Shown: piece after piece, positions 1-10,964 of the stretch
Numbering within the stretch: position 1 is the first letter of the stretch
Layout of the letters: every line of letters begins with the position of its first letter
Source of the DNA: Prevotella sp.
GTDB taxonomy: Bacteria > Bacteroidota > Bacteroidia > Bacteroidales > Dysgonomonadaceae
Direction: 5' to 3'
DNA: 64,000 bases
Assembly (NCBI GenBank): GCA_031285905.1
Contig: JAITVH010000136.1
Location: forward strand, 50,253 to 114,252
Notes under the pieces: model-generated
What the model saw: the letters and a program-made list of their open reading frames with translations, nothing else
Told to the model about the DNA's origin: nothing
Database searches by the model: none
Program-made: the position numbers and the translations under genes

Positions 1-137
1 ACCAGTTTTGATGATGGTGCGTCTGTTTTTGTCGTTTCGGTATTCTGTGTTTCAGCATTCTCCTTCTTGGTTTTTGAACCACATGATGAGGACAGCAACA
101 GGACAGCAATGATTAAAATAACAATACTATTTTTCAT
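1..137 (-). CDS. Lipoprotein, N-terminal part only (truncated by window edge)
   Basis: Reverse complement of 137..1 reads MKNSIVILIIAVLLLSSSCGSKTKKENAETQNTETTKTDAPSSKL..., a signal peptide with lipobox-like SSCG. Confidence 0.6.
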   Translation of the reverse strand, partial: MKNSIVILIIAVLLLSSSCGSKTKKENAETQNTETTKTDAPSSKL

Positions 138-205
138 TTCAATATTCTTTATAATGAGAGGCTAAAGATAATTATTTGAAGATAAAGACACAATTCTTAT
201 TTCTG

Positions 206-1492
206 CTATATTTTGACATTCACGAAAAAACTCGCCAATAACAATATATTGAGCAGAGTGACAATGATAGCTATCCCATATAGCAGATACTTAGTGAAAA
301 CAGAATTTACGTACTTACCCATCACTTCCTTTGAAGAAGTTAACCGCACTTGTAGGAAAACCGTTATCGGTAATTGCATACTTAGTACCGCCTGAGAAAT
401 AATAAGACCTTTGAACGGATCGCCGATGAGGAAGATAATCAATAAAGCTACACCAAGAGAGATCATGACACCCATTTTGGAGTGGATATCTTTGGCATTG
501 TACGGTTCGTTATACATTCCTGCAAAAATCGATCCTGCCGCAATGCCCGATGTCATCGAGGAAGATATACCTGCAAATAGGAGTGCCACTGCAAATATGA
601 TGACCGCATTATTTCCCAAAAGCGGTTCTAACAAGGAATGTGCCTGCTGGAGATCGTCCACCACCATATTTTCTCTGAAAAAGGTAGATGCTGCCAACAG
701 GATCATAGCACTGTTGATCGCCCATCCGATAAGCATGGAGAAAAACGTATCGAAGAATTCATACTTCAATTGCTTTTCAATCACTTTCTCATCCTGAAGG
801 TTCCATTGCCGGCTCTGGATCACTTCCGAATGTAGGAAAAGGTTATGCGGCATCACCACGGCACCCAGTACACTCATAATAATAAGCATACTCCCTTCGG
901 GTACAGACGGGACAACCCATGAACGGGCGGCTTCACCCCATTCAATATCCACCAGGAAAAGTTCATAGATAAAAGACAATCCGATAAGTGAAACGAAAGC
1001 AATGATATACCGTTCAATCTTTTTATAGGAATTGAAAAACATCATAGAGAAGACAAAAACGGCTACCAATATAGCCCCTACCTTTATCGGTATATCGAAC
1101 AGCATTTGTAAAGCTATCGCCCCACCCAGTATTTCTGCTAATGAAGTGGATATGGATGCTCCCATTGCCGACCATAAAACAAAACGCGAACCTATGCGTG
1201 GCAGGTATTTGTTAGCTGCCTCCGATAGGCATAATCCTGTAACAATACCCAGATGGGCAACATTGTGCTGCAATACGATGAGCATAATGGTGGACAGGGT
1301 TACAACCCACAGCAATGCATAACCGAATTCCGATCCGGCGGCAAAATTAGAAGCCCAGTTACCCGGATCGATAAAACCTACTGTGACAAGCAATCCGGGC
1401 CCAATATATTTCAATAATTCGAACGCTCCCGATTTTTGCTTGGGATTGATCGTGTAATAGTCTCTCTTGAGTTTGTGGAATATATTCTTCAT
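206..1492 (-). CDS. Nramp family divalent metal (Mn/Fe) transporter
   Basis: 428 aa; Nramp hallmarks DPGNW in TM1 and MPHNLFLHS in TM6; multiple hydrophobic segments. Confidence 0.93.
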   Translation of the reverse strand: MKNIFHKLKRDYYTINPKQKSGAFELLKYIGPGLLVTVGFIDPGNWASNFAAGSEFGYALLWVVTLSTIMLIVLQHNVAHLGIVTGLCLSEAANKYLPRIGSRFVLWSAMGASISTSLAEILGGAIALQMLFDIPIKVGAILVAVFVFSMMFFNSYKKIERYIIAFVSLIGLSFIYELFLVDIEWGEAARSWVVPSVPEGSMLIIMSVLGAVVMPHNLFLHSEVIQSRQWNLQDEKVIEKQLKYEFFDTFFSMLIGWAINSAMILLAASTFFRENMVVDDLQQAHSLLEPLLGNNAVIIFAVALLFAGISSSMTSGIAAGSIFAGMYNEPYNAKDIHSKMGVMISLGVALLIIFLIGDPFKGLIISQAVLSMQLPITVFLQVRLTSSKEVMGKYVNSVFTKYLLYGIAIIVTLLNILLLASFFVNVKI

Positions 1493-2877
1493 TTTTCTTT
1501 ATGGCTTTTCTTATCCCTCACCGATGAGGCATAAATGCCAAACATACATAACACCAAACAGATAATAAATGTTATGCGCATACTACTCATCAACTGGCTA
1601 TGTACGGCAGGCGATATCTTTATATTTCCCACCATAATGGAGATTGCCATCATAGCTATCCCCATACTGAATGCCTGCCCCGTAAGGCGCATCGTACCCA
1701 TGGTGGCTGAGGCCAGGCCGTAATACTTTTTCTCTACCGAGCTCATGATAATATTGGTATTAGGCGAAGAGAATATACCGAAACCAAGCCCCAATAACAT
1801 AAGTAGTGCGCCAAGGAAATAGTAGCTTGTCGTTTCCGTAAGGAAGCATAAGCCGAATAATCCGACTGCGATAATCGCCATCCCCAGTGTAGCAAGGAAG
1901 GTGGGCGACATCTTATCGGAAAGACTTCCTGACTTAAGGGAAGCGATGGCCTGTACCACAGACTGCACAATAAGTATAAACCCTGCATCGCGTGGTGTAA
2001 GCCCCCGCACATATTGCAGATAAAGACTGAGCATAAACGAAATGGCGAATGTCGCCGAATAATTGATCAATGCCGACACGGAGGATAAACGGAATACCCT
2101 GTTGGCCAGGAACAAACGGATATTGAATACCGGGGATTCCTGTTTTTTTTCATAGATACCAAATAAGATAAGGACAATTATCCCCACTCCAATAAATATA
2201 AACCCTTTTGGATGGGGTAGTGATGAAAAACCATAAATTAAGGACGAAATACAAATGGCAAAAAGGATAGAGCCCACCATATCGAATTTGCTTTTTGTTT
2301 CCTCCTTCCAGTCTTCTTTGATAATAAAATACCCGCCAATAGCGACTATCAGGCTGATAAAAGCAGTAATGAAGAATATGCTATGCCAGTTGAGATACTG
2401 AGTCAACAGCCCGCCCAGAAACGGGCCTGCCGCCAGTGAGAAATATACTGTCGCCGCAATAGCACCTAAAGCCTTTCCTCTTTTTTCGATTGGAACAGAA
2501 GATGTTAGGATAGCTGTACTGGTTCCAAACATCATGGCGCTGCCAATTCCAGAAAGGAAACGATAAACGATAAGTGTTGTCCCGCTAGTAGCCAAACCGC
2601 TTAAGACCGAAAAAATCGTTAACAGGATAACTCCCCATAGAAATACCTTCCGGCGTCCCACCATATCTGCAATACGTGCAAAAGGTATTTGCAGGATGGC
2701 AGTGGATAGCATATAGGAGGTAGGTACCCAGCCCGACATCACGGCATTCAACGACAGGTCTTCATTGATATATGGCAGGGCAAGATTTAATGCCGACCCC
2801 ATAAAAGGGACAAGAGATGCCCCCAGGCAGATGATGAAGAGTAAGGAGCCGGTACCGGCTTTTGAGGATGTTTCCAT
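1489..2877 (-). CDS. MFS transporter (DHA2/EmrB-QacA-like)
   Basis: 462 aa, 12-14 hydrophobic helices, MFS motif ARIADMVGRRKVFLWG; 4-nt overlap with the Nramp gene. Confidence 0.88.
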   Translation of the reverse strand: METSSKAGTGSLLFIICLGASLVPFMGSALNLALPYINEDLSLNAVMSGWVPTSYMLSTAILQIPFARIADMVGRRKVFLWGVILLTIFSVLSGLATSGTTLIVYRFLSGIGSAMMFGTSTAILTSSVPIEKRGKALGAIAATVYFSLAAGPFLGGLLTQYLNWHSIFFITAFISLIVAIGGYFIIKEDWKEETKSKFDMVGSILFAICISSLIYGFSSLPHPKGFIFIGVGIIVLILFGIYEKKQESPVFNIRLFLANRVFRLSSVSALINYSATFAISFMLSLYLQYVRGLTPRDAGFILIVQSVVQAIASLKSGSLSDKMSPTFLATLGMAIIAVGLFGLCFLTETTSYYFLGALLMLLGLGFGIFSSPNTNIIMSSVEKKYYGLASATMGTMRLTGQAFSMGIAMMAISIMVGNIKISPAVHSQLMSSMRITFIICLVLCMFGIYASSVRDKKSHKEK

Positions 2878-3094
2878 TATATATTTGTTTATATGTTACA
2901 AGTTACATGTTATTGTCGCTTTGCGCTAATGATGCTTTAGCCCCGCATCCGTTTACTTTATCTAGAGATTAGCGCTTAAATTTACCCTTTTTATAAAAGG
3001 CCTAAAAGTACAAAATGTTTACATCAAAAGTGATAGTTTATTATATCATCGGATTTTGTATTAACATATTTTCTCAATTTCAAACTTAATAAAT

Positions 3095-3102
3095 TATCTT
3101 TG
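3095..3102 (+). promoter_or_regulatory. Bacteroidota-type -7 element (TATCTTTG) upstream of the ZIP gene
   Basis: Matches TAnnTTTG, about 24 bp before the ORF start. Confidence 0.4.
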
Positions 3103-3125
3103 CTAATTATCATAGATGAAATATA

Positions 3126-3920
3126 ATGACAGAACAGAATATATTACTCGCTTTCATTCTTACAGCTGTTGCCGGGTTATCGACCGGGATAGGCAGTCTG
3201 ATTGCCTTATTGGCCAAGCATACCAATACCAAATTCCTTTGCGCTTCCCTTGGCTTTTCGGCCGGGATTATGCTGTATGTTTCATTTATGGAGATGATGC
3301 CGCAGGGGAAGCTGGAACTGGTATCCGAGTATGGGGAAAAGCTGGGAACATTGTATCTGATTCTCGCCTTTTTTGCAGGTATTGCATTCATTAATCTTAT
3401 AGACTTTGCGATACCCAAATCCCTCAATCCCCATGAGGTAAAAGGTGTAGAAGATATGGACGATAAACGCTCGCTTAAACGTACCGGTATCATTGTCGCT
3501 TTGTCGATTGCTATCCACAACTTTCCGGAAGGTATCGCCACTTTTACTTCTGCTCTGGGCTCTTTGGATGTTGCTATTCCTATCACTATTGCCATAGCCA
3601 TCCACAATATACCCGAAGGTATTGCTGTTGCCGTGCCTATATATCACGCAACAGGCAGTCGCAAAAAGGCTTTCTGGTTATCCTTTTCATCAGGACTTGC
3701 CGAACCGTTCGGTGCATTGATCGCATATCTGTTCCTGATGCAGTTTTGGACTCCGGCCATGAATGGGGTAATATTGGCGGCGGTATCGGGCATTATGGTA
3801 TTTATCTCACTGGATGAACTACTGCCGAGCGCCGAAAAATATGGAAAACACCATATATCTATTATGGGACTGGTAAGTGGCATGCTGTTGATGGCATTCA
3901 GTTTATATTTGTTTGTCTGA
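3126..3920 (+). CDS. ZIP family zinc transporter (ZupT-like)
   Basis: 264 aa; HNFPEGIATF and HNIPEGIAVAVP histidine/glutamate motifs of ZIP TM4/TM5. Confidence 0.92.
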   Translation: MTEQNILLAFILTAVAGLSTGIGSLIALLAKHTNTKFLCASLGFSAGIMLYVSFMEMMPQGKLELVSEYGEKLGTLYLILAFFAGIAFINLIDFAIPKSLNPHEVKGVEDMDDKRSLKRTGIIVALSIAIHNFPEGIATFTSALGSLDVAIPITIAIAIHNIPEGIAVAVPIYHATGSRKKAFWLSFSSGLAEPFGALIAYLFLMQFWTPAMNGVILAAVSGIMVFISLDELLPSAEKYGKHHISIMGLVSGMLLMAFSLYLFV

Positions 3921-3952
3921 AAACAGAAGAAAGTACGCAAAATATCCGTAAA

Positions 3953-4972
3953 TCATTTGTCATCAAACTTGATGGTAAATTCAATTATCGTTTCAACAGC
4001 CTTATTGTAGAGTTTTCCGGGCTTCCATTTTTTAGATCTGGCAAGTGTGTTGAGAACCTCCTTGTCTATTTCTTTCGATATACCTTTTATGATATTTCTA
4101 TCTACTAATTTTCCTTTCTTATTGATTACGAAACTGACAGTAATTTCCCCTTTTGACTTTTTCTTATTCTGCACATTTTCTTGCACCCATTTCTGAAAGT
4201 CAGGTAAATGACCAATGGGAGAAACAGGCTTTTCGCTGATTTGACTATAGTAAAATTTATGTGCTCTATATCTAGGAGTATATATATCATCGTTATGATA
4301 CGGGTTAACTACTATTCCATAGCACATTATACCAGCGAGTGACTCAGAGAGATTTAACTCAGGAAATTTTAACAAACTCTCTGGCTTTAGAGTTGAATTT
4401 ATTGATACTTCAGTAGTTACATTAACAATCGGTAGTATTTGTCTCTTTACAGGCGGTTCATCAGCTACAATGGTAATATAACATGAAAGATTAACATTAT
4501 TTTCTTTCATTATAACCGTTATATTATTCTTTATTTCAGACACAGGTATTTCTTGAGTATGAAAACCAACCATTGAAAATACAAGTATATCATCAAACCT
4601 TGCTTTTAATGTAAAATGACCATCCAAATTAGTTGCCGTACCTTTCGGTTTATTTTTTTTATATATATAAATGCCGGCAATGGCGTCCCCAATACTATCT
4701 TTTACATTTCCTCTAATAGTGATACTGTCTGTTTTGTTTTGAGCATATATAGCTGGTTTATAGCAAGTTATTTCGGTAGTAATGGGCTGTTTAAGATTGG
4801 TTGTATCATTTACAACTTCTTTTTTCTGAGCTTGGGTTGATATATTGTTTGTCAGCCCTATAATTAAAGTACCCAATAATAATTTATATTTTACAAAAAA
4901 TGGAGCCCCATTTGTCCGGTCAGACAAATAAGAGAATACTCGAAATAATATATTATAAGATTTGAATTTCAT
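3953..4972 (-). CDS. TonB C-terminal-like protein with carboxypeptidase-regulatory-like domain
   Basis: Contains ITIRGNVKDSIGDAIAGIYIYKKNKPKGTATNLDGHFTLKA (CarbopepD_reg-like) and a C-terminal VSFVINKKGKLVDRNIIKGI...KKWKPGKLYNKAVETIIEFTIKF TonB_C-like pattern. Confidence 0.7.
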   Translation of the reverse strand: MKFKSYNILFRVFSYLSDRTNGAPFFVKYKLLLGTLIIGLTNNISTQAQKKEVVNDTTNLKQPITTEITCYKPAIYAQNKTDSITIRGNVKDSIGDAIAGIYIYKKNKPKGTATNLDGHFTLKARFDDILVFSMVGFHTQEIPVSEIKNNITVIMKENNVNLSCYITIVADEPPVKRQILPIVNVTTEVSINSTLKPESLLKFPELNLSESLAGIMCYGIVVNPYHNDDIYTPRYRAHKFYYSQISEKPVSPIGHLPDFQKWVQENVQNKKKSKGEITVSFVINKKGKLVDRNIIKGISKEIDKEVLNTLARSKKWKPGKLYNKAVETIIEFTIKFDDK

Positions 4973-5181
4973 TTTGTATTTTTCTTTTGCTTATAATATT
5001 GCATAAATGTAATGAGATACTTAGCTAACTGCTAACAAAAATAGAAATATTAAAGAACAACTAACATAAAATGATTACAATAAATAAAGGCTGTCTTAAT
5101 TTATATAAATTATTCTCATATATTTGTATATAAATTCTGTTAAAAATACAAGAACAATAATAGACACAAATACATACAATT

Positions 5182-8100
5182 ATGAAAAAAAATCTGTTCC
5201 TATTCAGTACTCTCCTTCTATCGTGTCTTTTTATACTCCATTCGTGTAAAAAAAGTGGTTCACGTGAAATCAATTCCGAGTTTGCGAAATATATCGCAGC
5301 CTTTACTTACGGGCAGGTCTCATCCTCTTCCGAAATACAAATCGAGTTGACACAGGATATCCCTACGGTGGAGCTGAACAAAGAAGTAGATCAGGAGTTA
5401 TTCGAATTTTCTCCTTCGGTGAAAGGTAAAGCCTTTTGGACAAGTTCGCGTACCATAAAGTTTGTGCCCGAGCCGGGAGAGTTAAAGCCCGGACAGGAAT
5501 ACGATGCCTGGTTCAAGCTGGATAAAGTACTGAAAGTGGATAGTGATTTTAAAGAGTTTTACTTTAACTTCCATATTCCTGAACAGAACTATTATGTAAA
5601 CCTGTTGCCTTATTCCCCCATCAAAGAAACAGACCTTAGCTGGAATAGTGTACGGGGAACTGTTTCCCTTGCAGATGATGCTAATATTGATAATGTCAGC
5701 CAGATGTTTTCTTTATCAGGAAACGATAGGGCAAAAGATGCTAAAATAAAGATTACCCCTGCTGAAGTGAAAGGGCATTTCAATATTCAGATAGACAGTC
5801 TTTACCGCGACCAGGAAGACTTGGAATACACCTTACATGTTAAAGGTTCTTCTTTAGGAATGAATAAGGATGAGGATATAAAAATCACAATTCCGAAGAT
5901 TTCACAATTCGAGGTAATTGATGTATCGGTAGATTACATGCCACAAGAAGCAATTCGCATTACATTCAGCGACCCGTTATCTGCCAACCAGAACATACAG
6001 GGATTGATACGCCCGGGACAGGTAGATAATTTCTCATTCGATATTCAGAAAAATGTGGTTTACCTCTATCTTGATAAAAATGTTAAAGGCTCGAGCATCG
6101 AACTGAAAATATTCAAGGAAATAAAGAGTATAGCCAATATGCGTATGGAAGAGGATTACATAGTAAGTGTAAACTTCGAGAAGAATAAGCCTGAGGTAAC
6201 CCTGGATAATGCCGGAAGTATATTGCCGAATTCCAATAATCTGATCGTTCCTTTCAGGGCGGTAAACCTATGGGCGGTAGATGTCAAGATCATAAAAATA
6301 TATGAAAGTAATGTATTGGGATACTTACAAGCCAACAGTTTCGGAGGCAGTGATGAATTGAAACGTTTTGGTAGACTGGTCTATAAAAAGCGTGTACGCC
6401 TCAATGAAGACCCTGCACTTAATCTTGGAGAATGGAATAACTTCTCATTGGATCTGTCTACCATGATCAAGCAAGATCCGGGATCGATTTATCGGGTTGA
6501 ATTTACTTATAAGAAAGAATATTCTCTATATCCATGTGATGGCATAACACCACAGATACCGGAAGAAGCATCGTTGGGCAGGTTTGATTATCAGTTGAGC
6601 GAAGAAGATGAAGCCCAGTGGGATACTCCGGGATATTATTACAATTCTCAGGATTGGGACTGGAATGAATATGATTGGGAGGAACGTGACAATCCGTGCC
6701 ATCCTACGTATTATATGGCGAAATCGATGCCTTCATGCGTGGTATTTGCCTCTAACATCGGTATGACCGCCAAATTAGGAGCAGAAAAGAAAATGTTTGT
6801 CGCCCTGACGAGTATTCTGACTACAGAGCCAATATCAGGTGCTACGGTAGATATTTACAACTATCAGATGCAACGGATTGGTAGTGGGAGTACAAACTCT
6901 GACGGATTTGCCGAAATAGAATACAAGAACGGAGTTCCGTTTGTCGTAATAGCCTCACATGGGGGCGAAAAAGGATATCTGAAAGTAACATCCAATCTTT
7001 CCTTATCCTTAAGTAACTTTGATGTAAGCGGACAAGAAATACAGAAAGGGCTGAAAGGCTATATTTATGGGGAACGGGGCGTATGGCGTCCGGGCGATTC
7101 CATCTTTGTGACATTTATTCTTGAAGATAAGACAAACTCGTTGCCGAAAGACCATCCTGTTTCACTTGAACTATATACCCCTCGCGGACAAATGGAACAA
7201 CGCTATGTTTCTACATCGGGCAAGGATGGGTTCTATGCTTTCCGTATGACGACCGATCCCGATGCAATAACCGGAAACTGGCAAGCCAGAGTAAAAGTAG
7301 GAAGTGTGACGTTCTACAAAACACTGAAAATAGAGACTGTAAAACCAAACAGGCTGAAAATAAGGCTTAATGTGGGAGATATGATTAAAGCAGGTTCGGG
7401 GTCATTCTCCGGCTCATTATCATCGCAATGGCTGCATGGTGTACCTGCCTCTAATCTGGCAGCAAAGGTGGAAATGACATTGAGTAAGGTTTCCGTACCA
7501 TTTAAGGGGTATGAGAAATACGACTTCAATAACCCGGCGACCAATTTCTCATCGGATACCTATACTATATTCGATGGAAAACTGGATGCTTCGGGTAATG
7601 CTACCGTGACTAAAGACTTGCCACAGGCAGCAAATGCTCCGGGGATGTTGCGGGCAAATATTGTTTCGCGCGTATTCGAAACAGGTGGCGATGCCAGTAT
7701 CTATTCACAGACTGCTTCTTACTCGCCATTCCCTGCTTATATTGGTATCAAGTCGCCACTCGATACGTATTATGGCTGGTTGGAGACAGACAAAGACAAT
7801 ATGTTGGATATCATTACACTCACACCTGAAGGGAAACCTGTAAACCGCTCGAATCTGGATGTAAAAATATATAAGATAAGTTGGTCGTGGTGGTGGAATT
7901 CCAGGGATAACCTGGCCTCCTATGTGAATAATACATCTACAGAAGTGATATTAGACGAAACGATCTCTACTAAGGATGGTAAAGCTCAGGTGAAATTCCG
8001 TGTCGATTATCCTGAATGGGGACGTTATCTTGTAATAGTGAAAGATGAAAACGGCGGACACACTACGGGTAAGGTATTGTATGTTGACTGGCCATCGTGG

Positions 8101-10755
8101 CGCGGACGCTCCGACAAGCAAGACGCTGACGGACTGACTATGCTGTCATTTACCACAGACAAGACCTCTTACAATGTAGGTGAAACTGCTACTGTGATAA
8201 TTCCTAAGAGCTCGAATGGGCGAGTACTGATCAGCATCGAAGATGGTTCAAAGATTCTTTCCCGTCAATGGGTGAGAACAAGTCCGGATGAGGATACGAA
8301 ACATACCTTTACCATCACAGAGGAGATGACGCCTAATTTCTACATATTTGCTAATCTGCTGCAACCTCATGCACAGGAGCATAACGATTCACCAATCCGC
8401 ATGTATGGCGTATTGAATGTGAATGTAGAGAATAAAGAAACTGTACTTACCCCGGTAATCAATATGCCGGACGAGCTTCGTCCTGAAAAGGAATTTACTG
8501 CATCCGTCTCTGAAAAGAACGGTAAAGATATGACATATACCCTTGCCATAGTAGACGAGGGATTGTTAGACCTTACAGCCTTCAAGACTCCGAATGCATG
8601 GACTGATTTCTATGCCCGTCAGTCGCTAGGGGTACGCACATGGGATATGTTCGATATGGTGGTAGGTGCTCAGGCCGGAAAACTCGGGCCACTGTTAAGT
8701 ATTGGAGGTGACGAAGCGCTAAACGCTCCAAAAAATCAGGTGAATCGATTTAAACCTGTGGTGAAATACTTAGGGCCTTTCACATTGAAAGGGGGTAAGA
8801 CAGACACACATACGATCGAACTTCCTTCTTACTTCGGCTCGGTACGAGTGATGGTAGTTGCCGGAAATACTAAGGGTGCATATGGTAATGTAGAGAAAAC
8901 GGTTCCTGTAAGAAATCCGTTGATGATCCTTTCTACCTTACCGCGTGTAGCAGGGCCTGATGAAGAAATTTTGCTCCCTGTCAATATCTTTGCAATGGAT
9001 AAGAAAGTAAGCAATGTGAATGTAACTGTCCAGTCGAATGGCTTATTCGAGTTTACAGATGGTACATCCAAATCGGTAGCATTTACTGAGACGGGCGATA
9101 AGATGCTGTACTTTAAAGTAAAAGTAGCGAAGAAAACAGGTGCTGAAAAGGTTGTAATAAAAGCCACAGGCGGTGGAGAAACCGTTACGGAAACAATTGA
9201 TATTGAAATCCGAAACCCTAATCCTCCTGTATTGATGAGTTCGCAGGCATTGATGTCTCCTAATCAAACGGGCGAGGTTAGCCTGACAATGGATGCGCTT
9301 CAGGCTGAAGATTGGGCAAAACTCGAAGTATCCCGTATGCCGGGTGTTAACCTGAACAGGAATCTGGCATATTTGCTTCAATATCCGCATGGATGTTCCG
9401 AACAGGTTACTTCCAAAGCTTTCCCATTACTGTATGTATCCACATTCAGGAAGTTTACTGACAAGGAGAAATCAAAAATAGACTATAATATTAAAGAAGC
9501 TATCAGGATTATCGGTTCTCGTCAATTGGGCGATGGTGGTATTGCATACTGGCCGGGAGACCGTTATCCTGCTGAGTGGGTAACCACTTATGCAGGTCAC
9601 TTCCTTGTAGAAGCGCAACGTGCAGGACGTGATGTACCGGCATCAGTACTCAACAAATGGAAACAGTTCCAGAAGAAATCAGCTCAAAGTTGGAACAGGG
9701 CTAGTTTATACAGTTCATATTATAGTTACTCGATGGATGATTTGCAACAGGCTTACAGGCTTTATACGCTGGCCTTGGCCGGAGAACCTGAACTGGGTGC
9801 GATGAATCGCCTCAAGGAGATGAAAGACCTTTCAGTGCAGGCACGCTGGAGGCTTGCTGCGGCGTATGCCATAGCAGGCAAGAAAGATGCGGCATTGCAA
9901 TTAGTAAATAATGTGAGTGATGAGATAGAGAATTATCCATTCACAAACAACACCTACGGCAGTTCTTCTCGCGATAAAGCGATGATAATGGAAACCAATA
10001 TATTGCTTGACAGGACAGATAAAGCTTTGGTTCTGGCACGTGATGTATCTAAGTCTCTGAGTGCCGATTATATTTCTACCCAGACAGCTTCTTATGGACT
10101 AATGGCCATGTCTAAACTTGCTGAAAAGATGGGCAAGGGGCTTATTTCTTACGAATGGACATTGAACGGAGTAGCTCAAAAAGCTGCTAATAGTGGCGAA
10201 GTCTTCCAGGAATTAGAAATCAAACCACAGGAGAATATTAATGTATCATTTACTAATAAAGGCGAAGGCGAGTTGTTTGTCCGTCTGATCGGGCGCACAC
10301 AACCGTTAGTGGATAACACACCGGTGCAAAGCAACGGAATCAATCTGTATGTGAAATATGTGGATGAAAACGGCAAAGACATTGATGTTTCATCTATGAA
10401 GCAGGGCACAGAGTTTTATGCAAGCGTAATCGTTCAGAATATTTCGGGACAATACCTTACCGATATGACACTGAGCCAGATATTTGCTTCAGGATGGGAA
10501 ATATTCAACAACAGGTTGTTTAATGAAGGAGTAAACCAAAACGTGAAGAGCAATTCTTACAACTATCAGGATATTCGCGATGACCGTGTATATACCTATT
10601 TCAATATCGGTTCGGGACATTCCATGTCATTCCGTGTAAGACTGCAGGCTGCTTATTGCGGACGGTTCTATCTTCCTGCCGTAAGTTGTGAGGCAATGTA
10701 CAGCCCTGAAACAAATGCCCGTACACAAGGCCAATGGGTGGAAATAGTACAATAA
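5182..10755 (+). CDS. Alpha-2-macroglobulin family lipoprotein (MG2 domain, thioester type)
   Basis: 1857 aa; lipobox LHSCKK; bait/MG2 segments GLKGYIYGERGVWRPGDSIFVTF; thioester-region YPHGCSEQVTSKAFPLLY. Confidence 0.92.
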   Translation: MKKNLFLFSTLLLSCLFILHSCKKSGSREINSEFAKYIAAFTYGQVSSSSEIQIELTQDIPTVELNKEVDQELFEFSPSVKGKAFWTSSRTIKFVPEPGELKPGQEYDAWFKLDKVLKVDSDFKEFYFNFHIPEQNYYVNLLPYSPIKETDLSWNSVRGTVSLADDANIDNVSQMFSLSGNDRAKDAKIKITPAEVKGHFNIQIDSLYRDQEDLEYTLHVKGSSLGMNKDEDIKITIPKISQFEVIDVSVDYMPQEAIRITFSDPLSANQNIQGLIRPGQVDNFSFDIQKNVVYLYLDKNVKGSSIELKIFKEIKSIANMRMEEDYIVSVNFEKNKPEVTLDNAGSILPNSNNLIVPFRAVNLWAVDVKIIKIYESNVLGYLQANSFGGSDELKRFGRLVYKKRVRLNEDPALNLGEWNNFSLDLSTMIKQDPGSIYRVEFTYKKEYSLYPCDGITPQIPEEASLGRFDYQLSEEDEAQWDTPGYYYNSQDWDWNEYDWEERDNPCHPTYYMAKSMPSCVVFASNIGMTAKLGAEKKMFVALTSILTTEPISGATVDIYNYQMQRIGSGSTNSDGFAEIEYKNGVPFVVIASHGGEKGYLKVTSNLSLSLSNFDVSGQEIQKGLKGYIYGERGVWRPGDSIFVTFILEDKTNSLPKDHPVSLELYTPRGQMEQRYVSTSGKDGFYAFRMTTDPDAITGNWQARVKVGSVTFYKTLKIETVKPNRLKIRLNVGDMIKAGSGSFSGSLSSQWLHGVPASNLAAKVEMTLSKVSVPFKGYEKYDFNNPATNFSSDTYTIFDGKLDASGNATVTKDLPQAANAPGMLRANIVSRVFETGGDASIYSQTASYSPFPAYIGIKSPLDTYYGWLETDKDNMLDIITLTPEGKPVNRSNLDVKIYKISWSWWWNSRDNLASYVNNTSTEVILDETISTKDGKAQVKFRVDYPEWGRYLVIVKDENGGHTTGKVLYVDWPSWRGRSDKQDADGLTMLSFTTDKTSYNVGETATVIIPKSSNGRVLISIEDGSKILSRQWVRTSPDEDTKHTFTITEEMTPNFYIFANLLQPHAQEHNDSPIRMYGVLNVNVENKETVLTPVINMPDELRPEKEFTASVSEKNGKDMTYTLAIVDEGLLDLTAFKTPNAWTDFYARQSLGVRTWDMFDMVVGAQAGKLGPLLSIGGDEALNAPKNQVNRFKPVVKYLGPFTLKGGKTDTHTIELPSYFGSVRVMVVAGNTKGAYGNVEKTVPVRNPLMILSTLPRVAGPDEEILLPVNIFAMDKKVSNVNVTVQSNGLFEFTDGTSKSVAFTETGDKMLYFKVKVAKKTGAEKVVIKATGGGETVTETIDIEIRNPNPPVLMSSQALMSPNQTGEVSLTMDALQAEDWAKLEVSRMPGVNLNRNLAYLLQYPHGCSEQVTSKAFPLLYVSTFRKFTDKEKSKIDYNIKEAIRIIGSRQLGDGGIAYWPGDRYPAEWVTTYAGHFLVEAQRAGRDVPASVLNKWKQFQKKSAQSWNRASLYSSYYSYSMDDLQQAYRLYTLALAGEPELGAMNRLKEMKDLSVQARWRLAAAYAIAGKKDAALQLVNNVSDEIENYPFTNNTYGSSSRDKAMIMETNILLDRTDKALVLARDVSKSLSADYISTQTASYGLMAMSKLAEKMGKGLISYEWTLNGVAQKAANSGEVFQELEIKPQENINVSFTNKGEGELFVRLIGRTQPLVDNTPVQSNGINLYVKYVDENGKDIDVSSMKQGTEFYASVIVQNISGQYLTDMTLSQIFASGWEIFNNRLFNEGVNQNVKSNSYNYQDIRDDRVYTYFNIGSGHSMSFRVRLQAAYCGRFYLPAVSCEAMYSPETNARTQGQWVEIVQ

Positions 10756-10817
10756 AATTATAACAGCCTGTCTCGTCCTAAAATAGGTTGACGGGATTTA
10801 TACTAAAATATTATAAG

Positions 10818-10847
10818 AACCGATAGAGTTTTGTCTATCGGTTTTTT
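10818..10847 (+). terminator. Rho-independent terminator after alpha-2-macroglobulin gene
   Basis: aaccgatagagttttgtctatcggttttttg hairpin plus T-run. Confidence 0.75.
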
Positions 10848-10964
10848 GTTTTTGATGTATAAAGTTAGGTGTTATGTAAGTATTCGGTCTAGTTCATTAT
10901 TTGCAGTAGTTATAGAAATGAAAAAAGCGACAAAAAGAAGAAATCTTCAATTTATCGCTTTCAG

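Noticed and set aside
3110-3647. Antisense ORFs opposite the ZIP transporter
   Set aside because: Shadow ORFs; the + strand product is clearly ZIP with conserved motifs.
9370-9420. Unusual thioester motif (CSEQ) in alpha-2-macroglobulin
   Set aside because: CxEQ is within the normal variation for bacterial thioester A2Ms, not notable alone.
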